Of a stretch of DNA of 64,000 bases, positions 44,379-53,157 are shown piece after piece (position 1 is the first letter of the stretch; each line of letters begins with the position of its first letter). The stretch is from Bog-532 sp963805255. GTDB lineage: Bacteria > Actinomycetota > Actinomycetes > Streptosporangiales > Streptosporangiaceae. The DNA is taken from assembly GCA_963805255.1 (NCBI GenBank), contig CAWDTK010000011.1, forward strand, positions 632,559-696,558, written 5' to 3'. Under the pieces are notes generated by a model, which made no database searches, was not told where the DNA came from, and was given only the letters and a program-made list of their open reading frames with translations. A program made the translations under genes and the position numbers.

Positions 44379-44961
44379 TTATGCGGCTTGGTCGAGGATG
44401 CGCTTGACCTTGCGGCGGTCGATGTTGAATTCCCGCTATGGCGCGCTGGCTCTGGCCCGCCTCGTGCCGCGCGCGGACGGTCTGCTCCAGGGTCGGCGCA
44501 GCGGTGAGTTCGGGCGGTGCTTCTTGTACCAAGGGTGGTAGGACCTGGTGCCACGGCTCGGGCTCGGCCTCACCTGGCCGGGTGCCACGTTCGGTGCGGA
44601 TCAGCATCATCAGCAGCTCGAATGTGCCGACCAGCGCCAAGGCGGGCCATGCGCTGACCAGTGCGCTGACGGGGCCGTGCCCGACGCCGTGCGCCAGGTT
44701 GGCGCCGACCGCGGCCACGATGTCGGCGCCCAGGCTCCAGGCGGCCAGCCGTGGTACGGGCTGGTGTCGGCGGCTGGCGTCCAGCAGCACCATGGACGCA
44801 GCCCAGATCAGGCCGTCCACGGTGAACGGCAGCAGCCGGGCCGTCACGCCGGACTCGCCGTGCGAGCGCACCAGTTCGTAGGCGCGCTGATAGGAGATGA
44901 TGGCGGCGACGACGGCCATTACCGCGAGCGCCGTCGTGATCCTGATGAGCTGGTTGGTCAC
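44379..44961 (-). pseudogene. DUF2637 membrane protein of an integrative element, frameshifted
   Basis: A GTG at 44961 overlaps the stop of the upstream frame. The protein has four hydrophobic segments (ITTALAVMAVVAAIISYQ, FTVDGLIWAASMVLLDASR, SLGADIVAAVGANLAHGVG, AWPALALVGTFELLMMLI) in the DUF2637 pattern. A C-terminal helix-turn-helix follows (RARHEAGQSQRAIA). One missing base near 44440 shifts the frame; the next frame ends EFNIDRRKVKRILDQAA at 44379. DUF2637 proteins are common in integrative elements and plasmids of actinomycetes. Confidence 0.75.
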
Positions 44962-45203
44962 AGGCCCAGCTCCTCACGCCAGCCGATCACGAACGGGTCA
45001 TCGTCGCCCTAGCCGATGGCGAGCCGTTCAGCGAGCACCATGGCCGTGATGGCCTGGTTCCGGGTGAACAGGCGGCCCGGGTGACACGAGACGATCCAGG
45101 CGCTGTGACCGTCAGCCGCGGCGTGCTCGCTGAACTGCGCGGTCGCGATGACGCAGCCGTCGATCTCCAGGGATACGGAGTCGTCGTTGATCTTGGTTGA
45201 CAA
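44958..45203 (-). pseudogene. Small integrative-element protein with an in-frame TAG
   Basis: From a TTG at 45203 (GAGAGGGG upstream) the frame reads LSTKINDDSVSLEIDGCVIA, WIVSCHPGRLFTRNQAITAM and VLAERLAIG, then a TAG at 45009-45011. In the same frame it goes on GDDDPFVIGWREELGL to a TGA at 44958 that overlaps the DUF2637 start. The continued sense and the overlap suggest that the TAG is a nonsense mutation in a gene of about 80 residues. Function unknown. Confidence 0.55.
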
Positions 45204-45360
45204 GGGGTAGCCCCTCTCCCGCCCGAGGGAGCCACGGGAGCCAGGAACGGGAGCCAACGCAGGTCGACTCATCCAGACTGCCCGCGACGCCGTTAGGGCG
45301 TTGTCGCAGGTGAGAGGCTCCCCGGCCGACTCAGTCCGACCGGGCCAGACGGGCCCTTCG

Positions 45361-45406
45361 TGACTGGGGGTCAAGGGGTCGCGGGTTCAAATCCCGCCGT
45401 CCCGAC
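45361..45406 (+). tRNA. 3' half of tRNA-Pro (GGG), attachment-site remnant
   Basis: On the plus strand, TGACTGGGGGTCA (anticodon arm, anticodon GGG) is followed by the T-arm (GCGGGTTCAAATCCCGC) and the acceptor strand CGTCCCGAC. The 5' half of the tRNA is absent. A tyrosine integrase fragment lies right after it, on the other strand, as in elements that integrate into tRNA genes. Confidence 0.75.
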
Positions 45407-45421
45407 TGGTCAGAGGCGTTT

Positions 45422-45735
45422 TTAGATCTCAGTTTCGGGAGCCAATTGGGGAGCCATGGCTTTCTCGGAGCAGGAGCAGGCCGGCTCGGTGGCGTTCGCC
45501 TTCAGGGTGCGGTTCACGGCCGGTGCCGTTTTCGGTGAGGGCGGGCTGGATCTCGAGACGAGTAGACCGTCTCGGTGAACGACGTGCTGCTGTGCCCAAC
45601 CAGGTCGCTGATGTCCTCCAGGCGGACATCGTGTGCGCTGAGGATGGGCACACACGAGTGCCGTAGCTCGCGGGGCGTCCAGGCCCCACCGAACCTCGCG
45701 GCGCTGGTGATCTTCTGGAGCTCCTGCCTACGTTG
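45422..45735 (-). pseudogene. Tyrosine integrase of an integrative element, C-terminal fragment
   Basis: The readable part has FGGAWTPRELRHSCVPILSA with the Arg-x-x-His box region, DVRLEDISDLVGHSSTSF with the second His, and TETVY with the nucleophile Tyr. One frame change follows, then a polar tail to 45422. The N-terminal domains are missing at the junction with the next fragment near 45735. Its place beside a tRNA-Pro 3' half fits an actinomycete integrative element of the pSAM2 type (tRNA-Pro is a known target of that class). Confidence 0.65.
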
Positions 45736-45739
45736 CCGC

Positions 45740-45940
45740 AGGGCGGCGCGAGTTGCAGCTCAGGCATTCGTCAAGGTACTGGCTTGTTTTTGCGGTGAGG
45801 CGAATCAGCCCATAAGCATTGAGCACGGCGCGCTTGACCGCCTCATCGGCGGCATCTTCTAGGTCGAGATACTTGATTAGCTTGGCCACTTCACTGCGCG
45901 GGACGTCCGAAAGCTGGCGCGGACCCAGTTCGCGTACAAG
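45740..45940 (-). pseudogene. Fragment of an unknown protein
   Basis: Between the integrase fragment and the IS5 transposase, about 65 codons on the minus strand read GPRQLSDVPRSEVAKLIKYL, DLEDAADEAVKRAVLNAYGL and RLTAKTSQYLDECLS. The composition is that of a real helical protein, richer in Lys and Asp than its neighbours. Both ends are cut. It could be the tail of a large helicase-like protein, but this is only an impression. Confidence 0.35.
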
Positions 45941-45945
45941 GAGGG

Positions 45946-46402
45946 TTATGCAAAACTCTCCTTGAAGAAGTAGAGCCCGATTGCAGCGCGGAATGATGAC
46001 TTGAAGGTCTTCAGCGGTCGGCGGTAGTCGGTGAAGAGAATCCGCCATGCCTTCAGGGTCGCGATGGCCCGTTCGACTGGCGCGCGGAATGAGCTCACCT
46101 GATTATTCCACTCGTGTTCCCATTGCAGAAGCTCACGGAATTTCGGCTTGCGGATAGGAGTGGTGATGTAATCGGTGCCGATGAATCCCTTGTCGCCGAA
46201 CACTCCGCATGCCTTCTTCAGGATTTTCTCGACATCTGATTTCTTCAGTTTTGCCATGTCGTGCTGGTTGCCGGTCACCGGCTCGGAGACAAAAGTTATG
46301 CGACCCTGAAGGTTCGTGACAATCAGGGAGCCGTGTCCGGTGGTCTTGTATTTCCCGGACCACAGCTTGCTCTCGCCGTCCCAGGACCAGCATGGCCACA
46401 GC
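45946..46402 (-). pseudogene. IS5-family transposase, 3' part (split by IS66)
   Basis: Continues the frame interrupted at 49152: CWSWDGESKLWSGKYKTTGH, VTGNQHDMAKLKKSDVE, VFGDKGFIGTDYITTP with the second Asp, and FRAPVERAIATLKAWRIL with the Glu. It ends GLYFFKESFA. The 8-bp duplication GTGCCGTC at 46403-46410 marks the IS66 insertion. The HARBI1-like DDE layout is that of the group with ORFs of about 280 residues. Confidence 0.75.
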
Positions 46403-46437
46403 GTGCCGTCGTAAGAATTCGGTGATCCCGTGGGCTG

Positions 46438-47346
46438 TTACTGAGCGGGCGGGGTGGTGAGGATCTGCCGCCAGCGCCGGTGCAGCGGGTAGAGGTAGAT
46501 GTCCTTGACCGGCAGGGCGTGTTCATGGCGGCGGTCGAGCTTGCCCCTGCCCTTGGTCTGGCCAATGCGGGTCCAGTTGGCGGCGCGGTAGCTGGCGCCG
46601 GTGAACCGGCCGGCCTCGACGAAGGTCTCGGCCAGGACCGGGGCGTAGCCGTAGCGGGCCCGCCAGTCGGCGGGCAGCCGGCGGGTGACGGCGGCGAGCA
46701 GCGAGGAGGCGAGGTTGGGGACCGCCAGGTCGGGGCGGATGAGGAACCGGGCGTTGCCGCAGATCAGGTTCAGGTTGGCGCGGCGGGTGGCGGGGTCCCA
46801 GCCGATCCAGTCGTCGCGGGGGGCGCATTTCCAGGCGCTGGCGGCGAAGGCGAAGGCGGCGATCGGGCCGGCGGCGGGGGCGGCGGCGAGGTAGCGGATC
46901 TGGGCGCCGGCCAGCGGGGTGTAGCCGAGGTAGTGGTGGTCGCGGATGAGCTGGTTCCACTGCCGGGAGGCCTGGCGGCTGTCGACGACGCTGATGGTGA
47001 CCGGGCCGAGATCGGCCAAGGTGGCGGCGGGGTGCGCCGGCAGCGGCAGGGCGAGCTGGCCGGGGTGCCCGTGCCGGGGGTGGCGTCCGTTGCCGTTGCC
47101 GTTGCGCGGCGGCGGCAGGGTGATCAGGCCGTCGGCGGCCATCCGGCCCAGGGCGACGCGGGCGGTCATGTCCTTGCGCCGGCCGCCGGGGGTCTGCCAG
47201 CCGAGCGCGTCGCAGATCGCGTCGGCGATCGCGCGGCGGGTCGGCAGCGTCGCCGCCAGGGAGCGGATCTCCTCCAGCTCGGCGAGGGTGAAGTCCCTGC
47301 CGCAGTAGCGGGCCGGGTACTGGCCGGGCGTGCCGGTCACGGTCAC
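46438..47346 (-). CDS. DUF4338 / DruA-like protein carried by IS66
   Basis: A GTG at 47346 overlaps the normal stop of the IS66 transposase (GTGA), giving 302 residues. The N-terminus has a helix-rich DNA-binding look (FTLAELEEIRSLAATLPTRR, ADAICDALGWQTPGGRRKDM). The C-terminal acetyltransferase-like part has the DUF4338 signature: QWNQLIRDHHYLGYTPLAGA, WIGWDPATRRANLNLICGNA, RFLIRPDLAVPNLASSLLAA and YGYAPVLAETFVEAGRF. Related proteins are annotated as DruA of the Druantia anti-phage system and are also frequent in IS66 elements. Here it is most likely a transposon passenger; a defence role is not shown. Confidence 0.75.
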   Translation of the reverse strand: MTVTGTPGQYPARYCGRDFTLAELEEIRSLAATLPTRRAIADAICDALGWQTPGGRRKDMTARVALGRMAADGLITLPPPRNGNGNGRHPRHGHPGQLALPLPAHPAATLADLGPVTISVVDSRQASRQWNQLIRDHHYLGYTPLAGAQIRYLAAAPAAGPIAAFAFAASAWKCAPRDDWIGWDPATRRANLNLICGNARFLIRPDLAVPNLASSLLAAVTRRLPADWRARYGYAPVLAETFVEAGRFTGASYRAANWTRIGQTKGRGKLDRRHEHALPVKDIYLYPLHRRWRQILTTPPAQ

Positions 47347-49026
47347 GGCGGCTGGTCCTTCCTGCCGTCTGGCTCGCCGGGCTGGCCGGTCAGGGTGATG
47401 TTCCAGGGCAGCAGGGCTTCCAGGGCCTGCCCAGCCGGCGGCTTGCCGCCGTTTGCGGCGCAGGCCTGCAGGTAGGCGTCCAGGTAGGCGCGGGGGTTGT
47501 GCCCGGTGATCCGGGCGGTGCCCAGGACGGTCCAGGCGTCGGCCGGCCAGGTCAGCGGACCATTCCGCGCCGGAGCCGTTGTAGTTCTTGCGGCCCACGA
47601 CCGGGGTGCGGATCGCCCGCTCGGCGGTGTTGTTATCCAGCGGCAGGTCCGGGAAGTCCCGGTGGCGCACCAGCCCGCCCCATTCGCGGTCCAAGGTGGC
47701 CAGCGCCTTCGCCGCGGCCGGGTGCAGCAGGTCCGGGCGGCGACCCTGAATACGGCGGTAGGCGTCGATCTCCTCCAGCGCCGCATCGAACGCGGCGGCC
47801 GCCCGGGCGTGCTCGCCAGTGCCCCCGGGGGCGGCGGCCAGGGCACGGTGCGCGGCGTATAGTGCGGCGAACCGGCCGGTCCAGGCATCAGCCCAGCTGC
47901 CCAGCTCCTTGCGGTGGGCGTCGCCGGCCCGGATGAACCGCCGCCGGATATGGGCCCAGCACCAGAGGGAGGTGACGCCGTCCAGCTCGGAAAACGACCG
48001 GTACACCGAGTAGAAGTCCGAGCTGATGACCAGCGGCCTGCGGCCCTCCGGCAGCTGGCCGGCCTGCACGCCGTAATGGTCTTCGAGCACCTTCAGCGAC
48101 CGCGACGCCGCGATCGTGTACACCACCGTGTCCGCGGCAGTGAACGCCCACAGCCACCAGCGGCTGCCTCCGTTATCGGCGGGCTGGCCGAATACCCGCC
48201 ACGACGTCTCGTCCACGTGCGCGTGCCCGGCGGCGGCGTTTCGCGCGGCGATCGCGGCCGCCAGCGGCGCAAGCAGCTCCTCCAGCCGCCGGGCCACCCC
48301 GGCCAGCGTGCCCGGCGCCACCTCCAGGCCCTGCATCGCCAGCATCGCGATCACCCGGTTGAACGGCAGCCCGAGCGCGTACTTGGCGACAAGCAGGTTC
48401 ACGCAGAACTCCGTCGTGAACAGGCCCCTGGGAATCAGCGTCGCCGGGCCGGGCGCGGTCCGCACCGCCGGCACCGGGCACTGGCAGCACCGGGCGTACT
48501 TGCGCCGCCGGTGCACCACCCGCCACACCCGGACCCGCCACGATACCTGCTCGCTGGCATCCTCCCCGAACAGCTCATAGGCCCGGCCGCACCGCGGGCA
48601 GCGCCGCTCGCCCTCCGGAATGTCATGGACCTGCTCCTCGGTCTCCAGGTGCTCATGCCGGCGCCGCCCATGCCCCGCCGATCCCGGCCGCTGACCCCGG
48701 CGCCGCCCGCCCGCCGCGCCGCCATCCCCTGCCGGGGCGTCATCCCCGCCGCCGGCGTCGGCGGCTTGCCCGCCCGCCTGCCGCTTACCGGCGCCGTCTT
48801 TCTCGCTGGAGGTGCCGAACAGCATCCGGCTCAGCGTCACCACCCGCTGCTTCAGCGCGGCCAGCTGCTCCTGCTGCGCGGCCACCGTCGCGGCCAGCGT
48901 GGCGTTCTCCGCCTCCAGCCGCACGTTCTCCCCGGCCAGCCGCGTGTTCTGTGCCTCCAGCAGCTCCGCCCGCTCACGCCAGAACGCCGCCTCATCAGCG
49001 GGCCGGGAACAAGTACGCGCAGCCAT
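47343..49026 (-). pseudogene. IS66-family transposase, frameshifted
   Basis: The ATG at 49026 (or the GTG at 49029) starts a coiled-coil (ELLEAQNTRLAGENVRLEAE) and the MLFGTSSEK motif. A zinc ribbon (GERRCPRCGRAYELFGED) follows, then the core: HAHVDETSWRVFGQPA, VISSDFYSVYRSF, SLWCWAHIRRRF and DLPLDNNTAERAIRTPVVGR with the Glu. Near 47555 one extra G shifts the frame, so this reading runs into the DruA-like gene. The other frame gives the natural end (WTVLGTARITGHNPRAYLDA ... ALEALLPWNITL) and a TGA at 47343. Confidence 0.8.
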
Positions 49027-49151
49027 CACGCCAAGGCTGCACCACCACCAGTCCCTGTGTCCAGCACCGCCGCACCCGCCCCGCCAGCGTGTCGCCCGCG
49101 CCGGCCAGCCACGCTCAGCCCACCGGAATCACCGAATACTTACGTGCCGTC

Positions 49152-49460
49152 TACCAGCGCGATCGCTCCTCTGGTGGCCTCGGCTGCATCGTGTTCCGAC
49201 GGCCGGTCTTCTCCTGTCGCCTTCTCGACGAATGGCGTGAGGAACGTGATGTACCGCGATATTGTTGACTGGGCGACGCCGAAGATGTCAGCCCACACAT
49301 CTTCAATGATGTTCTGCCGCAGATATCCGCAGGTAACGACTAGCGCCTCCCGCAGGCTCAGTTCGCGCGGACGTCCTTCTCCTTTATCCCATGGTTCTTC
49401 GAGCAGTCCGGCCACGTGATCCTCAAGTTCGCTGAGTTGCTCTTCGTCCAGTCCTGACAT
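49152..49460 (-). pseudogene. IS5-family transposase, 5' part
   Basis: From the ATG at 49460-49458: MSGLDEEQLSELEDHVAGLL, LSLREALVVTCGYLRQNIIE and a helix-turn-helix (WADIFGVAQSTISRYITFLT), then ATRGAIALVDG at the IS66 junction, with the first Asp. The start codon touches the terminal repeat of the large transposon that begins at 49460, so the original promoter has been replaced. Confidence 0.75.
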
Positions 49461-52044
49461 CAGGGCTCCTGACATAGCGGTCTGCTTACCGATCGTAACA
49501 AGCACCCTGACCTGCGAATTCGCCGTAATTTCCTGCCGGCGCCCCTTGCTCGTATCGCCCCGGATTTGATAAAATAAATGCATATCCGAGATCGGGAGAA
49601 GGGTCCTCGTGGCAGGCAGCAGGCTGACCCAGGCTGTACTGCCGTGGCTGCCTGGCGGCGCTGCCGAGATCGCCCCGGGCGTCGGGCTGCTCACCTTGCC
49701 GGACGGCGGCGGCCAGATATGGGTGCACGGCATGGCGACCTTCACCTGGGAAGCCGGCGACGAGGCCGGGCGGCGGCTGGCCGCGGTGCAGGTGACCAAG
49801 CTGAAAGCCGCGACGCAGAAGCAGGTCGCGGCCGCGCTCGGCACTGACCTGGCGACGGTATGGCGGTGGGTCTCGGCGTACCGCGAGAACGGGCTGGCCG
49901 GGCTGCTGCCGGCCAGGAAGGGCCCCAAGGGGCCGACCAAGCTCACCCCGGAGCTGACCGCGGAAATCAACGACCTGGACGCGCGGGGCCTGGGCCTGGA
50001 GGCGATCGCCAGCCGGTGCGGTGTCTCGACCTTCGCGGTCCGCACCGCCCTGGGACGCGTCCCGGCCCGCCCCCGCGCCGCCGTCCCGGCCCGGGAAGAA
50101 CGCCAGCCCGGCGAGGACACCGCAGGCCAGGACGGCAGCGCCGCACGCCAGGACGCTGAGGACGGCGCCGCCGCACGAGACGAGCAGCAGCCCGCCGCCG
50201 GCGGCGGCGGCGGCGCTGGCCAGGACGATGCTGCCGCCGACGCTGCGGACGAGCCCGCAGGTCAGGACAGCACCGCAGGCCGGGCCGAGGCTGCCGAGGC
50301 CGCCGGCGGGCTGCTGCCGGTGCTGCCGGACCCGGTGCCGCGGGACGGGGAACGCGTCCTGGCCCGGTTCGGGCTGCTCGGCGAGGGCGCTGCCCCGGTA
50401 TTCGCCGCCGGCGGCCGCTACCCGCTGGCCGGGCTGCTGATCGCTCTGCCCGCCCTGGCGGACACGGGCCTGCTGGAATGCGCCCGCCAGGTCTACGGCC
50501 GGATCCGCGACGGCTACTACAGCCTGGACACGGTCCTGGTCCACCAGGTGCTGCAGGCGCTGCTGCGCGAGCCCCGCGCCGAGGGCACCACCCGCGTCCC
50601 CCCGCCGGCGATGGGCCGCATCCTGGGCCTGGACCGGGCACCGGAAACCAAGACGATCCGCCGCAAGCTCGCCGGGCTCGCCGCCGCCGGCAAGGCCGCG
50701 GACCTGCAGATGGCCATAGCCAGGCGCCGCGCGGCGGCCAGCCCGGACGACCTCGGGTTCCTCTGCATCGATGGGCACACCCGGGCGTACTTCGGCACGC
50801 GGGAGATACAGAAGATGCACGTGGCCCGGCTGAAGTTCCCCGGCCCGGCGACGGAGGAGACCTGGGTCACCGACGGCGCCGGGGACCCGCTGCTGGTCGT
50901 CATGGCCGAACCGTCCACCTCGCTGGCCGGGCAGATCAAGGAGCTGCTGCCCAAGCTGCGCCAGATCGCCGGGGAAGACCGCAAGCCCATATTGTGCTTT
51001 GACCGGGGCGGCTGGTCCCCGGACCTGTTCGCCGAGATCATCGACGCCAGGTTCGACCTGCTCACCTACCGCAAGGCCAGCGCCGGGGAAGACATCCCCG
51101 ACCTGCCCGCGGACGCATTCACCACCGCCGTCCACGCCGGCGACGACGGCCGCGAGCACCGCTACGCACTGGCCGACGGCAGCATCGACATCACCGTCAC
51201 CAGCGGCACGCACAAAGGACGCGTGCTCACCTTGCGGCAGGTCACCCGCCTGGACAAAGGCCGGCAGATCCGGATCCTGGCCACCCGCCAGGCCGCCGAC
51301 ATGCCGCCCGCCGCCGCGGTCTACGGGATGGGCTCGCGGTGGCGGGAGGAGAACTACTTCCGCTACGGCCGGGCTCACTTCGCCCTCGACGCCCTGGACA
51401 CCTACGCCGTCACCGCCGAGGACCCGGACCGGAAGGTCCCCAACCCGGCCAAGAAGAAAGCAGCCGCCGCCGTCAAGACCGCGAAGAAGGACCTGGCCGC
51501 CGCCGAAGCCGCCCGCGACGCCAGGCTCACCAGAATGCGCACCCCAGCCCCCGGCCAGGAAACCGTCATCACCAACCAGCAGCTCGCAAAGCTTGGCGCC
51601 CCGGTCACCGCCGCCCGCCAGCGGCTCGCCGGCGCCCAGGCCGCCGCCAAGGCCATCCCCGCGAAAATCCCGCTGTCGCAGCACAACCCGGACCTGGTCC
51701 GGCTGGACACCGAGACCAAGCTGATCACCCACGCCATCCGGATGTCCGCCTACAACGCCGAGACGATCCTGGCCCGCGCGCTAAACGGCGCCTACGCCCG
51801 CGCAGACGACGAAGCGTACGCCCTGATCCGCGAAGCCCTCACCACCAGCGGCGACATCATCCCCGCAGACGCCACCCTCACCATCCGCCTGGACCCGCTC
51901 TCCGCACCCCGCCGCACCCGCGCCCTCGCCCTCTGCAAGCAGCTCACCGCCACCGCCACCAAGTACCCCGGCACCGGCCTCACCCTGCGGTACGAAGTCA
52001 AAGAACACACTGCATAAACGATCTCCCTATGTCAGGAGCCCTGA
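49460..52044. mobile_element. Second large unassigned transposon, 18-bp terminal repeats
   Basis: TCAGGGCTCCTGACATAG at 49460-49477 is the exact inverse of 52027-52044. One gene of 802 residues fills the element. No matching target duplication was found, so the flanks may have been rearranged. Its transposase belongs to the same family as that at 26179-28500. Confidence 0.8.
49609..52017 (+). CDS. Large DDE-type transposase, unassigned family, 802 aa
   Basis: The GTG at 49609 has GAGAAGGG just upstream. Layout: helix-turn-helix (KQVAAALGTDLATVWRWVSA), a second one (GLEAIASRCGVSTFAVRTAL), then an Ala/Asp/Gln-rich linker (residues about 160-235). The core has Asp in LGFLCIDGHTRAYFG, Asp in PILCFDRGGWSPDLF and Glu in SRWREENYFRYGRAHFAL. 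A Lys/Ala-rich helix and a C-terminal domain (SAYNAETILARALNGAYARA) follow. FDRGG and RWREEN are shared with the element at 26 kb. The gene is intact. Confidence 0.75.
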   Translation: MAGSRLTQAVLPWLPGGAAEIAPGVGLLTLPDGGGQIWVHGMATFTWEAGDEAGRRLAAVQVTKLKAATQKQVAAALGTDLATVWRWVSAYRENGLAGLLPARKGPKGPTKLTPELTAEINDLDARGLGLEAIASRCGVSTFAVRTALGRVPARPRAAVPAREERQPGEDTAGQDGSAARQDAEDGAAARDEQQPAAGGGGGAGQDDAAADAADEPAGQDSTAGRAEAAEAAGGLLPVLPDPVPRDGERVLARFGLLGEGAAPVFAAGGRYPLAGLLIALPALADTGLLECARQVYGRIRDGYYSLDTVLVHQVLQALLREPRAEGTTRVPPPAMGRILGLDRAPETKTIRRKLAGLAAAGKAADLQMAIARRRAAASPDDLGFLCIDGHTRAYFGTREIQKMHVARLKFPGPATEETWVTDGAGDPLLVVMAEPSTSLAGQIKELLPKLRQIAGEDRKPILCFDRGGWSPDLFAEIIDARFDLLTYRKASAGEDIPDLPADAFTTAVHAGDDGREHRYALADGSIDITVTSGTHKGRVLTLRQVTRLDKGRQIRILATRQAADMPPAAAVYGMGSRWREENYFRYGRAHFALDALDTYAVTAEDPDRKVPNPAKKKAAAAVKTAKKDLAAAEAARDARLTRMRTPAPGQETVITNQQLAKLGAPVTAARQRLAGAQAAAKAIPAKIPLSQHNPDLVRLDTETKLITHAIRMSAYNAETILARALNGAYARADDEAYALIREALTTSGDIIPADATLTIRLDPLSAPRRTRALALCKQLTATATKYPGTGLTLRYEVKEHTA

Positions 52045-52081
52045 GGCTAGGACTATCGGTCCCCGTTAGCCTGGGCCCTTA

Positions 52082-53067
52082 GGCGCGTTATGTGGGTTGG
52101 CTTACGCCTCGGTGAGGCAGGTGAGCAGCAGGGTATGTGCGGCGATGGTCGCCGCGGTGCGGGTGATGAGGCCCCAGAAGCTGTGGGCGCCGTGGCGGGC
52201 GAGTTCCATCCGGTCGGTGATCTCGCTGAAGGTCGTCTCGATCCGGTTGCGCCATTCGGCGATGACTTTCTGCAGCACTGGCGGCATGCTGGCGCGCTGC
52301 TTCTTATCTGGCGGGACGAGCACGGCGGTGCCGCAGGCAGCCTGGGCGGCGGCGAAGGCCCGGCCGCTGAAGCCCTTGTCCGCGAGCAGGTCACGCGGGG
52401 CCGGGCCGGCTTCCAGCAGGTCTTCGGCGACCTCGCGCTCGTTCACGGCGGCAGGCACGATCGCCCAGGCGCGCACGATCCGGCTGCCCAGGTCCGTTTT
52501 CACGGCGAGCCGGAAGCCGTAGAACCACTCCGCGTGGGCGGCGTCGCGGCCGAACCGGGCGGCCAGGTCGTTGCCGGGCCCGGTCCACTGGTCCGGGCCG
52601 CGGACCCGGGATGCGTGCTTCACCGGCAGCGCGGACGTATCGACCTGCTGGCAGTCGTCTTCGGGCAGGCGGGCCGCGAGCGTGGCCCGGAGCTGCTCGA
52701 ATGCGCCCCATAGCCAGCGGGTCCTGCGGTTGGCCTCGCTCTGGTGCGGCAGCGCCGGGAACAGGTGGCCCCAGTCCCGGGCCACCTCGGCCAGGAAGCC
52801 GGACTCGCTTCGCCGGCCCAGCAGGTGCCGGACCACGGCGATGGCCAGCAGCTCTGCGTCACTGCAGGCGGGAGCAGGTCCCGGCCGCGCCGGGACCGCG
52901 ATCTTCCTGGCAATGACCAGGTTGTGGATCAGTACGTACACGTAGACGAACAGGTCTTCAGTTGGCAACATGAGGGACGGCCTCTGCGGACAAGGGACTT
53001 CGACAATCGCTTGTCTTCCGCAGAGGCCGCCTCATGATCTACGCCGGGATCAACCCACATAACCCGC
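52082..53067. mobile_element. IS982-family element
   Basis: GGCGCGTTATGTGGGTT at about 52082-52098 and the inverse of 53051-53067 (GGCGGGTTATGTGGGTT) form 17-bp ends with one mismatch. The transposase is leftward and intact, so the element could be active. Target duplication was not resolved. Confidence 0.8.
52102..52971 (-). CDS. IS982-family transposase
   Basis: 289 residues with the typical start MLPTEDLFVYVYVLIHNL and CSDAELLAIAVVRHLLGRRS. First Asp in CQQVDTSALPVKHASR, second in RDLLADKGFSGRAFAAA and Glu in RNRIETTFSEITDRMEL. WFYGFRLAVKTDLGSRIV lies between them. Length and motifs fit the family. No damage seen. Confidence 0.9.
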   Translation of the reverse strand: MLPTEDLFVYVYVLIHNLVIARKIAVPARPGPAPACSDAELLAIAVVRHLLGRRSESGFLAEVARDWGHLFPALPHQSEANRRTRWLWGAFEQLRATLAARLPEDDCQQVDTSALPVKHASRVRGPDQWTGPGNDLAARFGRDAAHAEWFYGFRLAVKTDLGSRIVRAWAIVPAAVNEREVAEDLLEAGPAPRDLLADKGFSGRAFAAAQAACGTAVLVPPDKKQRASMPPVLQKVIAEWRNRIETTFSEITDRMELARHGAHSFWGLITRTAATIAAHTLLLTCLTEA

Positions 53068-53157
53068 CTTAGTCCCTCACGGCCCGCCGGGCGAGATAAT
53101 AGCGTCGACGACCGAACGAGTGGCAACCCTCAATCGCCCTGGGAAGGATTCAGGCAA

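Larger units (their letters stand above)
46411..49143. mobile_element. IS66-family element carrying a DruA-like gene
   Basis: Left end GTAAGAATTCGGTGAT (46411 onward) and the inverse of the right end GTAAGTATTCGGTGAT (ending 49143) match at 15 of 16 positions. The 8-bp duplication GTGCCGTC is exact on both sides (46403-46410 and 49144-49151), as expected for IS66. It holds a transposase and a DUF4338 gene with overlapping stop and start codons. It inserted into an IS5 transposase gene. Confidence 0.9.

Noticed and set aside
49486..51732. A minus-strand frame of 748 codons opposite the large transposase
   Set aside because: Shadow frame with no motif; the plus strand gives a coherent DDE transposase within exact terminal repeats.
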